A DNA stretch of 60,790 nt from a bacterium (lineage in GTDB: Bacteria > Armatimonadota > Zipacnadia > Zipacnadales > UBA11051): positions 1 through 60,790 of the forward strand of contig JAJFUB010000110.1 of NCBI GenBank assembly GCA_021372615.1. The letters run 5' to 3'. Below, piece after piece: positions 1 to 12,200 of the stretch; the stretch's first letter is position 1, and each line of letters opens with the position of its first letter. The notes under the pieces are model-generated. The model made no database searches, was not told where the DNA came from, and saw only the letters and a program-made list of their open reading frames with translations. Both the position numbers and the translations under genes were made by a program.

Positions 1-10
1 GTGCCATGCG

Positions 11-33
11 GGGCGGGGTACAAGCCCCCGCCC
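11..33. repeat. GC-rich palindrome downstream of the haem-protein gene
   Basis: An inverted repeat with arms GGGCGGGG and CCCCGCCC separated by about seven bases lies just past the stop of the minus-strand gene beginning at 44. It could act as a transcription terminator for that gene, although no T-run follows. It also resembles the dispersed palindromes found elsewhere in the window. Confidence 0.45.
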
Positions 34-43
34 TACAGCCCTT

Positions 44-3000
44 CTACAGCCCTCCTGCCAGCCACTCCGCCACGCCCTGGCGCTCCAGGGCGTCGGACAG
101 GCGGCGCTTCTGCAGGAGGTGGTCGTACTTCGCCTTCTCCGCGTCGGTCCAGCAGTTCGCCTCGGTGTAGTCGCCACAGTAGGGGATGTTCAGGTCAATC
201 CAGCAGGCCAGCCGCTCGTACTCCTCGGTTGAGAGCTTCACGCCGTGGTGGCCCGCGTCGAGCATGCCCAGCAGGCGACTCTGCGTGGCGCCAACGCTAT
301 TGGGCGGCAGGATCGGGGGCGCGCTCTGGGCGCCCACCCAGTTCACCAGGGGCGTCGGGTGTCCGGCCAGGTAGCCCTGGCCGGGGTTGACGTAGGCGTT
401 CGTGAGTGCGAGGTAGGCATCGCTCCACTGCCGCCCAGAGGCCGCCTCGGGGGTCTGCGTGCCCAGGAGGCTGAAGACCCGGAGGGGCCGGCTATCAGCC
501 GGCCCGCCGTTGCGCATGGGCCGGATGGTATCCGGCCCCTCCACGGCCCCCAGGTCCAGCAGCACCACGGACACGCCCTGGCCGCCGACGGTCTGGTGGC
601 AGTGCACCGCGATCGTGTTCACGCCCCGGTGCAGGGCCGCCGCCGCCGCCGGCTTGACCGCCAGCGGATGGGCGGCGACCACATAGCCCGTCGCCTCCGC
701 CGCCCGCACGCCGTTGAGGTAGATCTCCACGTCCTCATCGTGGTAGGTCATGGCCGCAAGCTGGTGGCCCGCCAGGTCACGGTCGAGGGTGAAGCTGCCC
801 CGCAGCCAGATATCCGGGGTCCGCCAGACGGTCTTGACCTGGATCCCGGGCGTGCCCTGGGTGCCGAAGCCTGGGACGCCGCTCGCCCACCGGCCGGCGT
901 CAGACGCCGGCTGCTCCCAGCCCGTCGGGGGCTTGTCGGTGGTGAACTGCCAGGCCATGTCCGCCGGGTGGAGCGGGGTCGCGCGGTCGAGGCGCTCGCG
1001 GCTGACGACCTCGGCCGCCCCGGGGCGGGACGCGCTGCGGTCGGCATGGCAGGCGATGCAGCGGCGGTCCAGCAGCGGCTGGACCTCGCGGATGAAGCTG
1101 AAGCCGCGCGGGAGGCCATAGAAGGGGCGCAGGGCCTGCGGACCGGCCGGCGTCGCCGGGCGGGAGACGACGGGAGCGGCGGGCTTGGGCTCGTGGCAGC
1201 CGACGCACGAGGCGTACTCGCCGGGCTGGAGCGTGGCCCAGGAGCGCATGGTCTGCACCGCCCGGCCACGGGCATCGAGGGCCTGGAAGTACAGCGCCGT
1301 GCGCGCCGGGGCGGTGAACCAGGCCGACCCGTCCGCCTGTACCTCGGCCTCACCGTAGACGGTCTTCACGTCCCAGGAGCCGTTGCCGACCGCGATCGGT
1401 GTGCTGGCCATGGCAGCCCCGGCGGGGCCGTTGCTGCCGTTGGCACGAATGCCGGCGGCACGGAAGTCGAGTCCCACGACTCGCAGACGCTTGATCGCGC
1501 CCCGCGCCACGCCCGACAGACCCGCCCCCGCATAGATGTCCTGCAGGAAGAACGTGCCCTGGGTCTGGCGGTAGTCTACCGCACTGGGACGGGTCGGCGG
1601 CCGGGCGCGCGGCACCAGCGCGACCGGCTGGTTGCAGGGCCGCGCCGCGTCCCAGGCCAGCAGCTCCCGCCGGCCGTCCATGTCCATCCAGTAGAGCCCG
1701 AAGTGCCCCTTGGCGAAGAGACCCTCGCGCGGCTCGCCCGCCGGGGCATAGGCGACGAGAAAGGTGTGACTGTCCACAGGGTACGGGTAGCCGAACTGCT
1801 CGCCGTCCTGGCCGTAGGCATCCACACGCACCGCCGGGGTGTCGCGCACCGGGGCGATCAACTGCACGCCCTCGTTCTCCTGCTGCCCCCGGGTGCGGTC
1901 CACGACCACCAGCTTGCCGCTCTGGTCGCTGTGGTGGCCGGTGGCGATGGCCAGGAGGCGGTCTTCGCCGGGGAGCGGCCGCGCGTGGATCAGCGTGGTG
2001 GGGAACCAGGAGTTGTTGCCATAGTACTCGGCCTGGCCGGTGCCGTCGGGGTTCATCTGGAACAGCGCCTGGGGGAAGATCTGCCCGCGGTCGTTGTAGT
2101 CCCAGCGCGTGTAGACGACCCGCCCGTCACCCAGTACCTGGGGGCAGTTCGTGTGGACCTGGTCGTAGCCCAGCCGCCGCAGGGCCCGCCCGTCGCGCCG
2201 GCAGAGGTACAGGTTGCTCACTTCCGTCCACCAGCAATCCACTATCTGCACGCAACGGGTGGAGTTGAAGAGGATCTGACCGTCGGGCAGGTACACGCCC
2301 TCATAGTCGGCAAAGCCCAGGCCCTCGGTGATCTGCCGCACCTGCCCGGTCTCCATGTCGTATTCGTAGAGATGGTAGTCATCCTCGCGGTCGGACTTCT
2401 TCCACGAGAACAGGACATGCCGCCCGTCGTAGTCCACGTCGGGGTCGCGAATGACGCCCGTGGGGGCGTCCACGAGGGTCGCCGTCTGCGCGAAGGGCCC
2501 GTCCAGCTTCAGCAGGCACAGTGCCGCGCCGGCCACGAAGTGCCGCTCTGCCTGGGCATCCGACTGCCCCTCGGTGTAGGCGTAGTGGGACCCGCCGAGG
2601 TTGTAGTGGCGGGTGTAGACGAAGGAGCGCGGCTCTCCAGAGCCGCTACCCGTGCGGGCCTGGAGGCCCGCGGTCCAGGAGAGACGCTCCTGCCGCCGGG
2701 CGGTGCAGACACGGTCGTACAGGTCGCGCCAGCGGGCGTCCGTGCCCGGCGCCCCGGCGGCGACGAGGGCCTGCAGCTCCCGCCGGAAGGCCTCTCCGGC
2801 GGCCCGGTCCTGTAGACTGGAGAGGGCGTGCTCGACGGCGGCACGCTCGGCGGCATGGCCCCGGGCCTCGGTGAAGCAGGCGCCGGGGTCAGCGCCGTCC
2901 TGTTGCAGCCAGTCACGCAGGATCTGGTCGCGCGGGGCAGCCTCGGTCCACTGCAGCACCGGCCCGGCCAAGGCCGGCGTTGTCAGCAGAGCGAGGCTGG

Positions 3001-3058
3001 CCATGGCCAACCAGCGTACACCACCGAACGGACGCATCCTGTGCCCTCGCATGGTCAC
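44..3058 (-). CDS. Secreted TolB-like propeller / c-type haem protein with inserted jelly-roll domain (HzsA-like)
   Basis: This is a 1004-residue exported protein. A signal peptide (hydrophobic stretch ending TPALAGP) covers about the first 32 residues. Residues about 140-480 look like TolB/WD40-type propeller blades, with repeated D-P-D-V-D-Y-D-G-like turns. Two c-type haem motifs follow, CVGCH near residue 618 and CIACH near residue 666. Residues about 700-850 resemble a galactose-binding/beta-galactosidase jelly roll (Y-L-N-G-V, N-T-I-A-V-H). The C-terminus has the G-H-H-G-V-K-L-S and C-W-I-D-L-N-I-P pattern seen in proteins annotated as hydrazine synthase alpha-subunit-like in Planctomycetes and related phyla. 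Family membership suggests a periplasmic redox or binding role, but hydrazine synthesis is not implied. It is transcribed divergently from the autotransporter gene. Confidence 0.75.
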   Translation of the reverse strand: MTMRGHRMRPFGGVRWLAMASLALLTTPALAGPVLQWTEAAPRDQILRDWLQQDGADPGACFTEARGHAAERAAVEHALSSLQDRAAGEAFRRELQALVAAGAPGTDARWRDLYDRVCTARRQERLSWTAGLQARTGSGSGEPRSFVYTRHYNLGGSHYAYTEGQSDAQAERHFVAGAALCLLKLDGPFAQTATLVDAPTGVIRDPDVDYDGRHVLFSWKKSDREDDYHLYEYDMETGQVRQITEGLGFADYEGVYLPDGQILFNSTRCVQIVDCWWTEVSNLYLCRRDGRALRRLGYDQVHTNCPQVLGDGRVVYTRWDYNDRGQIFPQALFQMNPDGTGQAEYYGNNSWFPTTLIHARPLPGEDRLLAIATGHHSDQSGKLVVVDRTRGQQENEGVQLIAPVRDTPAVRVDAYGQDGEQFGYPYPVDSHTFLVAYAPAGEPREGLFAKGHFGLYWMDMDGRRELLAWDAARPCNQPVALVPRARPPTRPSAVDYRQTQGTFFLQDIYAGAGLSGVARGAIKRLRVVGLDFRAAGIRANGSNGPAGAAMASTPIAVGNGSWDVKTVYGEAEVQADGSAWFTAPARTALYFQALDARGRAVQTMRSWATLQPGEYASCVGCHEPKPAAPVVSRPATPAGPQALRPFYGLPRGFSFIREVQPLLDRRCIACHADRSASRPGAAEVVSRERLDRATPLHPADMAWQFTTDKPPTGWEQPASDAGRWASGVPGFGTQGTPGIQVKTVWRTPDIWLRGSFTLDRDLAGHQLAAMTYHDEDVEIYLNGVRAAEATGYVVAAHPLAVKPAAAAALHRGVNTIAVHCHQTVGGQGVSVVLLDLGAVEGPDTIRPMRNGGPADSRPLRVFSLLGTQTPEAASGRQWSDAYLALTNAYVNPGQGYLAGHPTPLVNWVGAQSAPPILPPNSVGATQSRLLGMLDAGHHGVKLSTEEYERLACWIDLNIPYCGDYTEANCWTDAEKAKYDHLLQKRRLSDALERQGVAEWLAGGL

Positions 3059-3125
3059 TTGAGTCCGACGCTCTGTTGGCCGCCCGACCGGGAGATTCCT
3101 GCGCGGAAGGCGCCCCGGAAGGTGC

Positions 3126-3155
3126 TTGACAGATGGCGCGGAACGTACATACTAT
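3126..3155 (+). promoter_or_regulatory. Candidate sigma-70 promoter of the autotransporter gene
   Basis: A consensus -35 box TTGACA lies at 3126-3131. Possible -10 boxes are CATACT (16-base spacer) or TACTAT (18-base spacer). This leaves a 5' untranslated leader of about 135 bases before the ATG at 3295, which is preceded by a good ribosome binding site GGGAGG at 3281-3286. The -35 match is strong and the -10 is moderate. Confidence 0.5.
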
Positions 3156-3294
3156 CGTACTCTACTATTACTGTCCGGGTGCCCACTACACGCACGCTTC
3201 TATCGGGGGGGCGGTGTGGTCCATCGCAGCCCAGCGGGCGCTGGATGACGAGCCGTCGCCGGTCGTCTGATCTTGCGCATCGGGAGGCGTCCGC

Positions 3295-6200
3295 ATGAGT
3301 CGCGCTACCACGACGTCAGGTCTGCGTGCCCGGATAGTCGCGCGTCGTGTTCCTCCTGACCCATCTCGCCCTGCTGGTCCCCCCCTGCACCTGAGTCTAC
3401 TGCTACTGGCGGCACTGTGCGTGGCGGTCGTGTGCTTTGGCCCCGGCACGGCCTGGGCCGATGACGCTGCCACGATCAACGCCGACGGCTCGGTCACGAC
3501 CGAGGCCGTGATTCCGCCGATTCGTGAGGTCCGCAGCGGCAGCAACGGCGACTCCGGCGGCGACGGCGGTGTCGGCATCGGCGCCGACGACGGCGAGGAC
3601 GGCAGCAACGCCAGCTCCATCAGCATCAACGTCGGCGGCGACACCATCTCCCAGCCCGGGGGCTGGGCCTACCCGAGCATCAGCGCCCAGGGCACCGGTG
3701 GCACCGGCGGGCACGGTGGTGACATGTACATCGGCGGCAACGCCGCCGATGGCGGTAGCGGTGGCGATGGCTCCATCATCTCGATCACCAGCGCGGCCAC
3801 GATGTCGCCGACCAACACGCATGGCATCTGGGGCCAGAGCGTCGGCGGCAGGGGCGGAAGCGGCGGCGACTGCGATGTGTCCCTGGGTGGCAGCGCAGGC
3901 GATGGCGGGGCGGCCGGTAGCGGCCGCACGGTCACGATCAACAGCGCCGGCAGCATCACCACCAGCGCCGATAAGTCGAACGGCATCCTCGGGCAGAGCT
4001 TCGGCGGGAAGGGCGGTCAGGGCGGCAACAGCGGCGGCCTGTTCTACGCGGAGGCCGGCGCGGGCGCCAACAGCGGCCTCGGCGGCACAGTCAACATCAC
4101 CAGCGGCGGCAGCATCCAGACCTCCGGTAGCTACTCCTATGGCATCTTCGCCCAGAGCATCGGCGGCACCGCCGGCGGCTCGGGGAGTGGCGGCGGGCTC
4201 TTCGCCTTCGGTTCGGACGGCGGCACCGGCGGCGCCGGCGGCACGGCCGAAGTCACCAATACCGGCACCATTGCCACCACCGGCGCCTACGCCCACGCGA
4301 TCTTCGCCGAGAGCATCGGCGGCGGCGGCGGGAGTTCGGGCGGTGTGGGTGGTGTGCTGGCGCTCGGCGGCGACGGTGGCGGCGGCGGCAGCGGTGGTAG
4401 CGTGTCCATCACCAACAGTGGCGCCCTGAGCGCCACGGGCGCCGGCGCGCGCGGGATCTACGCTCAGAGCATCGGGGGTGGCGGCGGCGACGGCGGAGGT
4501 TCCGGCGGCCTCGTCTCCCTGGGCGGCAAGGGTTCGGGCGGCGGCAGCGGCGGCCACGTGACCGTCACGAACACTGGCGCCATCGTCTCGTCGGGCGATG
4601 CCATCTTCGCCCAGAGCGTCGGTGGCGGCGGCGGCAGCGGAGCCGGGTCGGGCGGCCTCGTGTCCATCGGCGGCTCGGGCGGCGGCAGCGGCAACGGCGG
4701 CAACGTGGAAGTCTCGAGCAGCGGCACGCTCACCGTCACCGGGGCCAACGCATCGGGCATCTTCGCCCAGAGCATTGGCGGCGGCGGCGGTGACGGGCGC
4801 GGCTCGGGCGGGCTGGTGTCCGTGGGTGGCTCGGGCGGTGGCGGCGGCAACGCTGGCAGCGTCACCGTCCACAATGAGGGGGACATCAACTCTACCTGGC
4901 ACGCGATCTTCGCCCAGAGCGTGGGCGGCGGCGGCGGCAGCGGCTCCGGGTCGGGCGGCCTGGTGTCCATCGGCGGCAGCGGCAGCACCGGCGGCAATGG
5001 CGGGAGTGTCACCGTCACCAGCGTCGGCAACCTCACTACCACGCAGCTCGGATCCAGCGGCATCTATGCCCAGAGCGTCGGTGGCGGCGGCGGCAACGGG
5101 GCGGCCTCCGGCGGGGCGGTCGCGATCGGCGGCAGCGGCGGCAGCGCCGGCAATGCCGGCAACGTCTCCGTCACCAGCAGCGGCAACATCACCGCCGTCC
5201 AGCACGCCATCTTTGCCCAGAGCATCGGCGGCGGCGGCGGCGACGGCGGCTTTGCCGGCGGCCTGTTCTCCTTCGGCGGCAAGGGCTTGTCCGGTGGCAA
5301 CGCTGGCGAGGTCTACGTCAGCAGCAGCGGCACCCTACAGACTTCGTCCGATGACGGCGCGGGCATCTTCGCCCAGAGCATTGGCGGCGGTGGCGGCACC
5401 GGCGGTGGCGCCGTGGCGGCCAGCGCCTACGTCTCGCTCAGCATCGGCGGCAAGGGCGGGCCCGGCGGCGACAGCAACAAGGTCACCATTGATAATGGCG
5501 CCGGCAGCATCACCACCTCGGGGGCGAACTCCCAGGGCATCTTCGCCCAGAGCGTCGGCGGCGGCGGCGGCAACGGCGGCTACAGCATCACCGTCGCGGT
5601 CGGCAACGAGGGCTCCCTGGCGGTCGCCATCGGCGGCAGCGGGGGCCAGGGCGGCGACGGCGGCGAGGTCAGCGTCGGCAACGGCAACTCGATCACCACC
5701 AGCGGGGCCAACTCACACGGCATCTTCGCCCAGAGCATCGGCGGCGGCGGCGGTTCGGGCGGCTTCAGCGTCGCGGCCAGCGGCAGCCTGGGCATCTCGG
5801 CCTCGGTCAGCGTCGGCGGCAGTGGCGGCGATGGCGGCAGCGCCAACGCCGTGACCGTCAACACCTCCGGTGATATCGCAACCGGCGGCGAGCACGCCTA
5901 TGGCGTCCTGGCCCAGAGCGTGGGCGGCGGCGGCGGCGACGGCGGCTTTGCGGCGGCGGGGAGCCTCAGCCTGGGCACCGCCATACAGATTGGTGTGGGC
6001 GGCGGCGGCGGCAACGCCGGCAATGCCTCCAGCGTAAGCCTGACCAGCGGCGGCAGTGTCGCGACCAGCGGCGCTGACGCGCACGGCCTGGCCGCCCAGA
6101 GCATCGGTGGCGGCGGCGGCACGGGCGGGTTCAGCGTGGCCGGAGGCATCTCGGCCCTCGGCGCCACGGTCGGGGCCAGCGTCGGCGGCTTCGGCGGCGG

Positions 6201-9200
6201 CGGCGGCGCGGCGGGCAACGTGGCCCTCGGCAGCACCGGCGCGACGATCACGACCGCCGGCGAGCGCTCCATCGGCATTCTCGCCCAGAGCCTGGGCGGC
6301 GGTGGTGGTGACGGCGGCTTCAGCGTTTCGGGCGGCATCTCCAACGCCATCAGCGTCAGTCTCAGCCTCGGCGGCTTCGGCGGCAGCGCCGGCGCCGCAG
6401 GCACCGTGGATGTCACCAACTCCAGCAGCATCGGCACCCAGGGCGCCGACTCCGGCGGCATTCTCGCCCAGAGCATCGGCGGCGGCGGCGGCTCGGGTGG
6501 CTTCAGCGTAGCTGCCGGCATCTCCGCCTCGGGCGCGCAGATCGGGGCGAGCGTCGGTGGCTTCGGCGACAGCGGCGGCGACGGCTCCAGCGTGACAGTG
6601 AACACCACCGGCGTGCTGATCGAGACGCAGGGCGATCGGTCCAGTGGCGTGCTGGCCCAGAGCCTGGGTGGCGGCGGCGGCAACGGCGGCTTCAGCGTGG
6701 CCGGCGGCATCGGCAACTCCGCAGCCGTGAACCTCAGCCTCGGCGGGTTCGGCGACGGCGGCGGCGCAGGCGGCAACGTCAGCGTCACCAGCGCGGGCGA
6801 TGTCAGCACGGCGGGGGCCGACTCGCATGGCCTGGCCGCCCAGAGCATCGGCGGCGGTGGCGGCAACGGCGGCTTCAGCGTGGCTGGCGCTCTGAGCAGC
6901 TCCAACGGCGTCAGCGTCAGCGTCGGCGGCTTCGGTGGCGGCGGGGGCAGCGCAGGCAGCGTCGCGGTCGCCAATACCGGGCAGACCATCCAGACCGTGG
7001 GCGACCGTTCCACCGGCATCCTGGCCCAGAGCCTGGGCGGGGGCGGCGGCAACGGCGGCTTCAGCGTGTCCGGCGCCATCGGCGGCGGCGGCGGCCTGGC
7101 TCTCAGCCTCGGCGGCTTCGGCGGCGACGCCGGCAGCGCCAGCACGGTGGATGTCAGTAACGCAGCCGACATCGGCACCTCCGGCGCGCAGTCCCATGGC
7201 ATTGAGGCCCAGAGCATCGGCGGGGGCGGCGGCAACGGCGGCTTCAGCGTGGGCGGCAGCGTGGGCGGCGCGGCGCAGGTCAGCGCCAGCGTGGGCGGCT
7301 TCGGCGGCGGCGGCGGGGATGCGGCCGCGGTCACCGTGACCAACACCGGCTCCCTGCTCACCACGGTCGGCGACGGCTCGTGCGGCATCCTGGCGCAGGC
7401 CCTGGGCGGGGGCGGCGGCAACGGCGGCTTCAGCGTGGCGGCCGGGATCAGCGGCTACGCGGCCGTCAACCTCGCTGTCGGCGGCTTCGCCGGCGACGGC
7501 GGGGCGGCGGGCAATGTGAGCGTCAGCAGCACGGCAGACACGTATACGCAGGGCGCCGAGGCCCATGGCATCATGGCCCAGAGCATCGGTGGCGGCGGCG
7601 GCTCGGGCGGCTTCGCCGTCACGGGCGGGATCTCCGTCCAGGGCGCACAGGTCGGGGCCAGCGTCGGTGGCTTCGGCGGGGGCGGCGGGGACGGCCTGAG
7701 CGTCACGGTGAACAACACCGGCATGGCGCTCCAGACGATCGGCGACCGCTCGACAGGCGTCCTGGCCCAGAGCATCGGTGGGGGCGGCGGCGCGGGCGGC
7801 TTCAGCGTATCCGGTGGCATCAGCGATGTCACCTCTGTGAACCTGAGCCTCGGCGGCTTCGGCGGCACGGGCGGCAGCGGCGGGGTCGTCAGCGTCAGTA
7901 GTGCGGCGGACGTCGCGACGGGCGGGGCCGAGTCGCACGGCCTGGTCGCCCAGAGCCTGGGTGGCGGCGGCGGCGCGGGTGGCTTCAGCGTCGTGGGCGG
8001 CATCAGCGCCGAAGGCGCGACGGTCGGCATCAGCGTCGGCGGGTTCGGCGGCGACGGTGGGGCCGGCGGACAGGTCACACTCACCAACTCCGGGACGCTG
8101 CTCACGACCGCCGGGGAGCGCGCCTACGGCATTCTGGCGCAGAGCATTGGCGGCGGCGGCGGCGACGGCGGCTTCAGTGTGGCGGGCGGCATCAGCAACT
8201 CCGCCACGGTCAACCTGAGCCTCGGCGGCTTCGGCGCCAATGCCGGCATCGCCGACACGGTCTCCGTCACCAACAGTGCCGACATCGGCACCACCGGCGC
8301 CGACTCCGGCGCCATCGTCGCACAGAGCATCGGCGGGGGCGGCGGCTCGGGCGGCTTCAGCGTCACCGGCGGCATCACGGTAGGCGGGCCTAGCATCGGG
8401 GCAAGCGTGGGCGGGTTCGGTGACGGCGGCGGAGACGCCGGCGCGGTCACGGTCAACAACACCGGCGCCACCATCAGCACCCAGGGCGACCGGGCGGATG
8501 GCATCCTGGCCCAGAGCCTCGGCGGTGGCGGTGGCAATGGTGGCTTCAGCGTCGCGGCCGGCATCAGCGAGTCCGCGGCCGTGAACCTGAGCCTCGGCGG
8601 CTTCGGCGGGGGCGGCGGCAACGCCGGCACCGTGGGTGTGAGCAACGCCGCCAACATCGGTACCACCGGACATGACTCCAGCGCCGTGGTGGCCCAGAGC
8701 ATCGGCGGGGGCGGCGGCAACGGCGGCTTCAGCGTCACCGGCGGCATCTCCACCAGCAGCGCGGCAGTAGGCGCCAGCGTCGGCGGCTTCGGCGCCGGCG
8801 GCGGCAACGCGGCGGCTGTGAGCGTGAGCAACACCGGCGCGATCATCAGCACCGAGGGCGACCGGGCCGACGGCATCCTGGCCCAGAGCCTCGGTGGCGG
8901 CGGCGGCAACGGCGGCTTTAGCGTGGCCGGCAGCATCAGCAACTCGGCAGCCGTGAACCTGAGCCTTGGCGGCTTCGGCGACACCGGCGGCGCCGCCGGC
9001 ACCGTGGACGTCAGCAACACGGCCGACGTCGGCACACAGGGCGCCGACTCCGGCGGTCTCGTGGCGCAGAGCATCGGCGGCGGCGGTGGCAACGGCGGCT
9101 TCAGCGTGACGGGCAGCATCTCCACGAGCAGTGCGGCGGTCGGCGCCAGCGTCGGCGGCTTCGGCGGCGGCGGCGGCGACGCAGCGGCTGTGACGGTCAC

Positions 9201-12200
9201 CAACACCGGGTCGGTCATCACCACCGCCGGCGACCGGGCCGATGGCGTACTGGCCCAGAGCCTCGGCGGCGGTGGCGGCAACGGCGGCTTCAGCGTGGCG
9301 GCCGGGATCAGCAACTCCGCGGCGGTCAACCTCAGCCTCGGCGGCTTCGGCGACGGCGGCGGCAACGCCGACACGGTGGCGGTCAGCAATACCGCCGAGG
9401 TCGGCACTCAGGGCGCCGACTCCGGCGGCCTTGTGGCGCAGAGCATCGGCGGCGGCGGCGGCAACGGCGGCTTCAGCGTCACGGGCGGCATCTCGACCAA
9501 CAGCGCTGCCGTGGGGCTCAGCGTCGGCGGCTTCGGCGCCGGCGGTGGCAACGCGGCGGCCGTGACGGTAGACAACACCGGGGCTGTCATCACGACGGCC
9601 GGCGACCGCGCGGACGGCATCCTGGCTCAGAGCCTGGGTGGCGGCGGCGGCAACGGCGGCTTCAGCGTGTCGGCCGGGATCAGTAATTCGGCGGCGGTGA
9701 ACCTCAGCGTGGGCGGGGCCGGCGATGGCGGCGGCAACGCGGACAGCGTGACCGTGGGCAGCCTGGCCAGCATCAGCACCCAGGGCGCCGACTCCCGTGG
9801 CATCGCGGCGCAGAGCATCGGCGGGGGCGGCGGCAACGGCGGCTTCAGCGTCGTGGGCGGCGTCTCGACCAACAGCGCCGCAGTCGGGCTGAGCGTCGGC
9901 GGCTTCGGTGGCGGCGGTGGGGCGGCAGGCGCCGTCAGCGTCACCAGCGGCGGCGTAAGCACGGCGGCCGTCGGCGACGGCAGCGGCACCACCATCTTCA
10001 CCGACGGCGACCGGTCCGACGGCATCCTGGCGCAGAGCATCGGCGGGGGCGGCGGTAACGGTGGCTTCAGCATCGCGGGCAGCATCAGCAAGTCCGCTGC
10101 AGTCAACCTCAGCCTCGGCGGCTTTGGCGGGAATGCCGGCGCGTCGGGCACCGTAGACGTGACCAGTTCAACTAGCATCCACACTGCGGGCGCCGACTCC
10201 AATGGCATTCTGGCGCAGAGCATCGGCGGGGGCGGCGGCAACGGCGGCTTCAGCGTGACCGGCAGCATCTCCACCGACAGCGCGGCGGTAGGCTTGAGCA
10301 TCGGCGGCTTCGGCATGGGCGGCGGCGACGGCTCGGCAGTCACCGTGACAGACACCGCGCAGTACATCCACACGCTGGGTGACCGGTCCGCGGGCATCCT
10401 GGCCCAGAGCCTCGGCGGCGGCGGCGGCAACGGCGGCTTTAGCGTCGCGGGCGGGATCGCCAAGTCCGCCGCCGTCAACCTCAGCCTCGGCGGCAGTGGC
10501 GGCGGCGGTGGCAACGGCAGCACGGTGGGTGTCAGCAGCACCTCCACGGTCATCACTGAGGGCGCCGACGCCAACGGGATCGCGGCCCAGAGCATCGGCG
10601 GGGGCGGCGGCAACGGTGGCTTCAGCGCCGTCCTGGGCATCTCCACCGACAGTTCGGCGGTCGGCCTGAGCGTCGGCGGCTTCGGGGCCGGCGGCGGCAA
10701 TGGCGGGGCCGTGACCCTGGCGAGCACCGGGGACTCCGTCGTGACCTCCGGCGATCGGAGCAACGCGATACTCGCGCAGAGCGTGGGGGGCGGCGGTGGT
10801 AACGGCGGCTTCAGCGTGGCCGGCGGCATCAGCAAGTCCACCAGCGTCACCCTCGCTCTCGGCGGCTGGGGCGCGCAGGGCGGGGACGGCTCCAGTGTGA
10901 CCGTCACCAGTTGCAGCAACCTGTCCACCAAGGGAGCATACGCCTACGGCATCCTCGCCGAGAGCGTGGGCGGTGGCGGCGGGGCGGGCGGGTTCAGCGT
11001 CGCTGGGGGCATCAGCACCGACGGCAACGCCATCGGCGCTTCCATCGGCGGCTTCGGCGGTGGCGGCGGTGACGCCGGATCGGTGAGTGTCACCAACACC
11101 GGCCAGGTCGTCGTCACCTCCGGCGACAACGCTGGGGGCGTGGTGGCCCAGAGCGTGGGCGGTGGTGGCGGGGCCGGCGGCTTCAGCATCGCTGGTGGGG
11201 CCAGCAAGAACCGGGCGCTCGCATTCAGTGTTGGCGGCTTCGGCGGCGAGGGCGGCGACGGTGGCGATGTGACCCTGTCCAACAGCGCGAGTGTCGCAAC
11301 CTATGGCGGCGTATCGTGGGGCGTCCTGGCGCAGAGCCTCGGCGGCGGCGGCGGCATCGGCGGCTTCAGTCTCGCCGGCAGCTTCTCCAAGGAGAGCGGC
11401 GGCCTGACCGCCAGCATGGGCGGTTTCGGCGGCGCGGGCGGCGATGCCGCGACCGTGCTGCTGACCAACACCGGCCAGGTCTACACCGAAGGTGACGGCT
11501 CACACGGTGTCTTCGCCCAGAGCGTCGGTGGCGGCGGCGGCGCCGGTGGCTTCAGCGGCTCGTTCACCGGCGGCTTCGGCGACGGGACGAACCTCGCTGT
11601 CTCCGTCGGCGGCGCCGGTGGCGTGGCCGGCAACGGGGATCAGGTCACTCTCAACAACAGCGCCCTGGTCACCACGCACGGGGCGGCGGCATACGGCCTG
11701 TTCGCCCAGAGCGTGGGTGGCGGTGGCGGCGATGGCGGTGGCAGTCTGGCGGCAGCCATCGGCACGGACGAGAAGCAAGTCAACCTGTCGCTCTCCATCG
11801 GTGGCTTCGGCGCCGCGGCGGGCGATGGCGGCGCCGTGACCCTCAGCAATACGGGCGATGTCGTCACCGAGGGCGACAAGTCGCACGGGATCCTCGCCCA
11901 GAGCATCGGTGGTGGCGGCGGCACGGGCGGCTTCAGCGCCAGCGGCGCGCTGGGCAAGGGCACCAACTCCAAGGACATCTCGCTGAGCCTCGGCGGGTTC
12001 GGCGGCGCGGGCGGCAATGGCGGTACAGTGACCGTCACCAACTCCGGCCACATCCAGACCCTTGCCGGGTTCGATGGGTTCATAGACCCCGACGAGTTGG
12101 CCGAGGAGCCGTCCATTGACCCGATCGGCGCGTACAGTTACGGCGCTGTCGGCATCCTGGCGCAGAGCATCGGTGGCGGCGGCGGTAACGGTGGGTATGC

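Noticed and set aside
245-2815. 856-codon plus-strand frame opposite the haem-protein gene
   Set aside because: It has no recognisable domain and mirrors the codon pattern of the minus-strand gene, which has haem motifs and a signal peptide.
3156-3294. Riboswitch in the 5' leader of the autotransporter gene
   Set aside because: The leader is about 135 bases, but I could not recognise the conserved core of any known riboswitch class.
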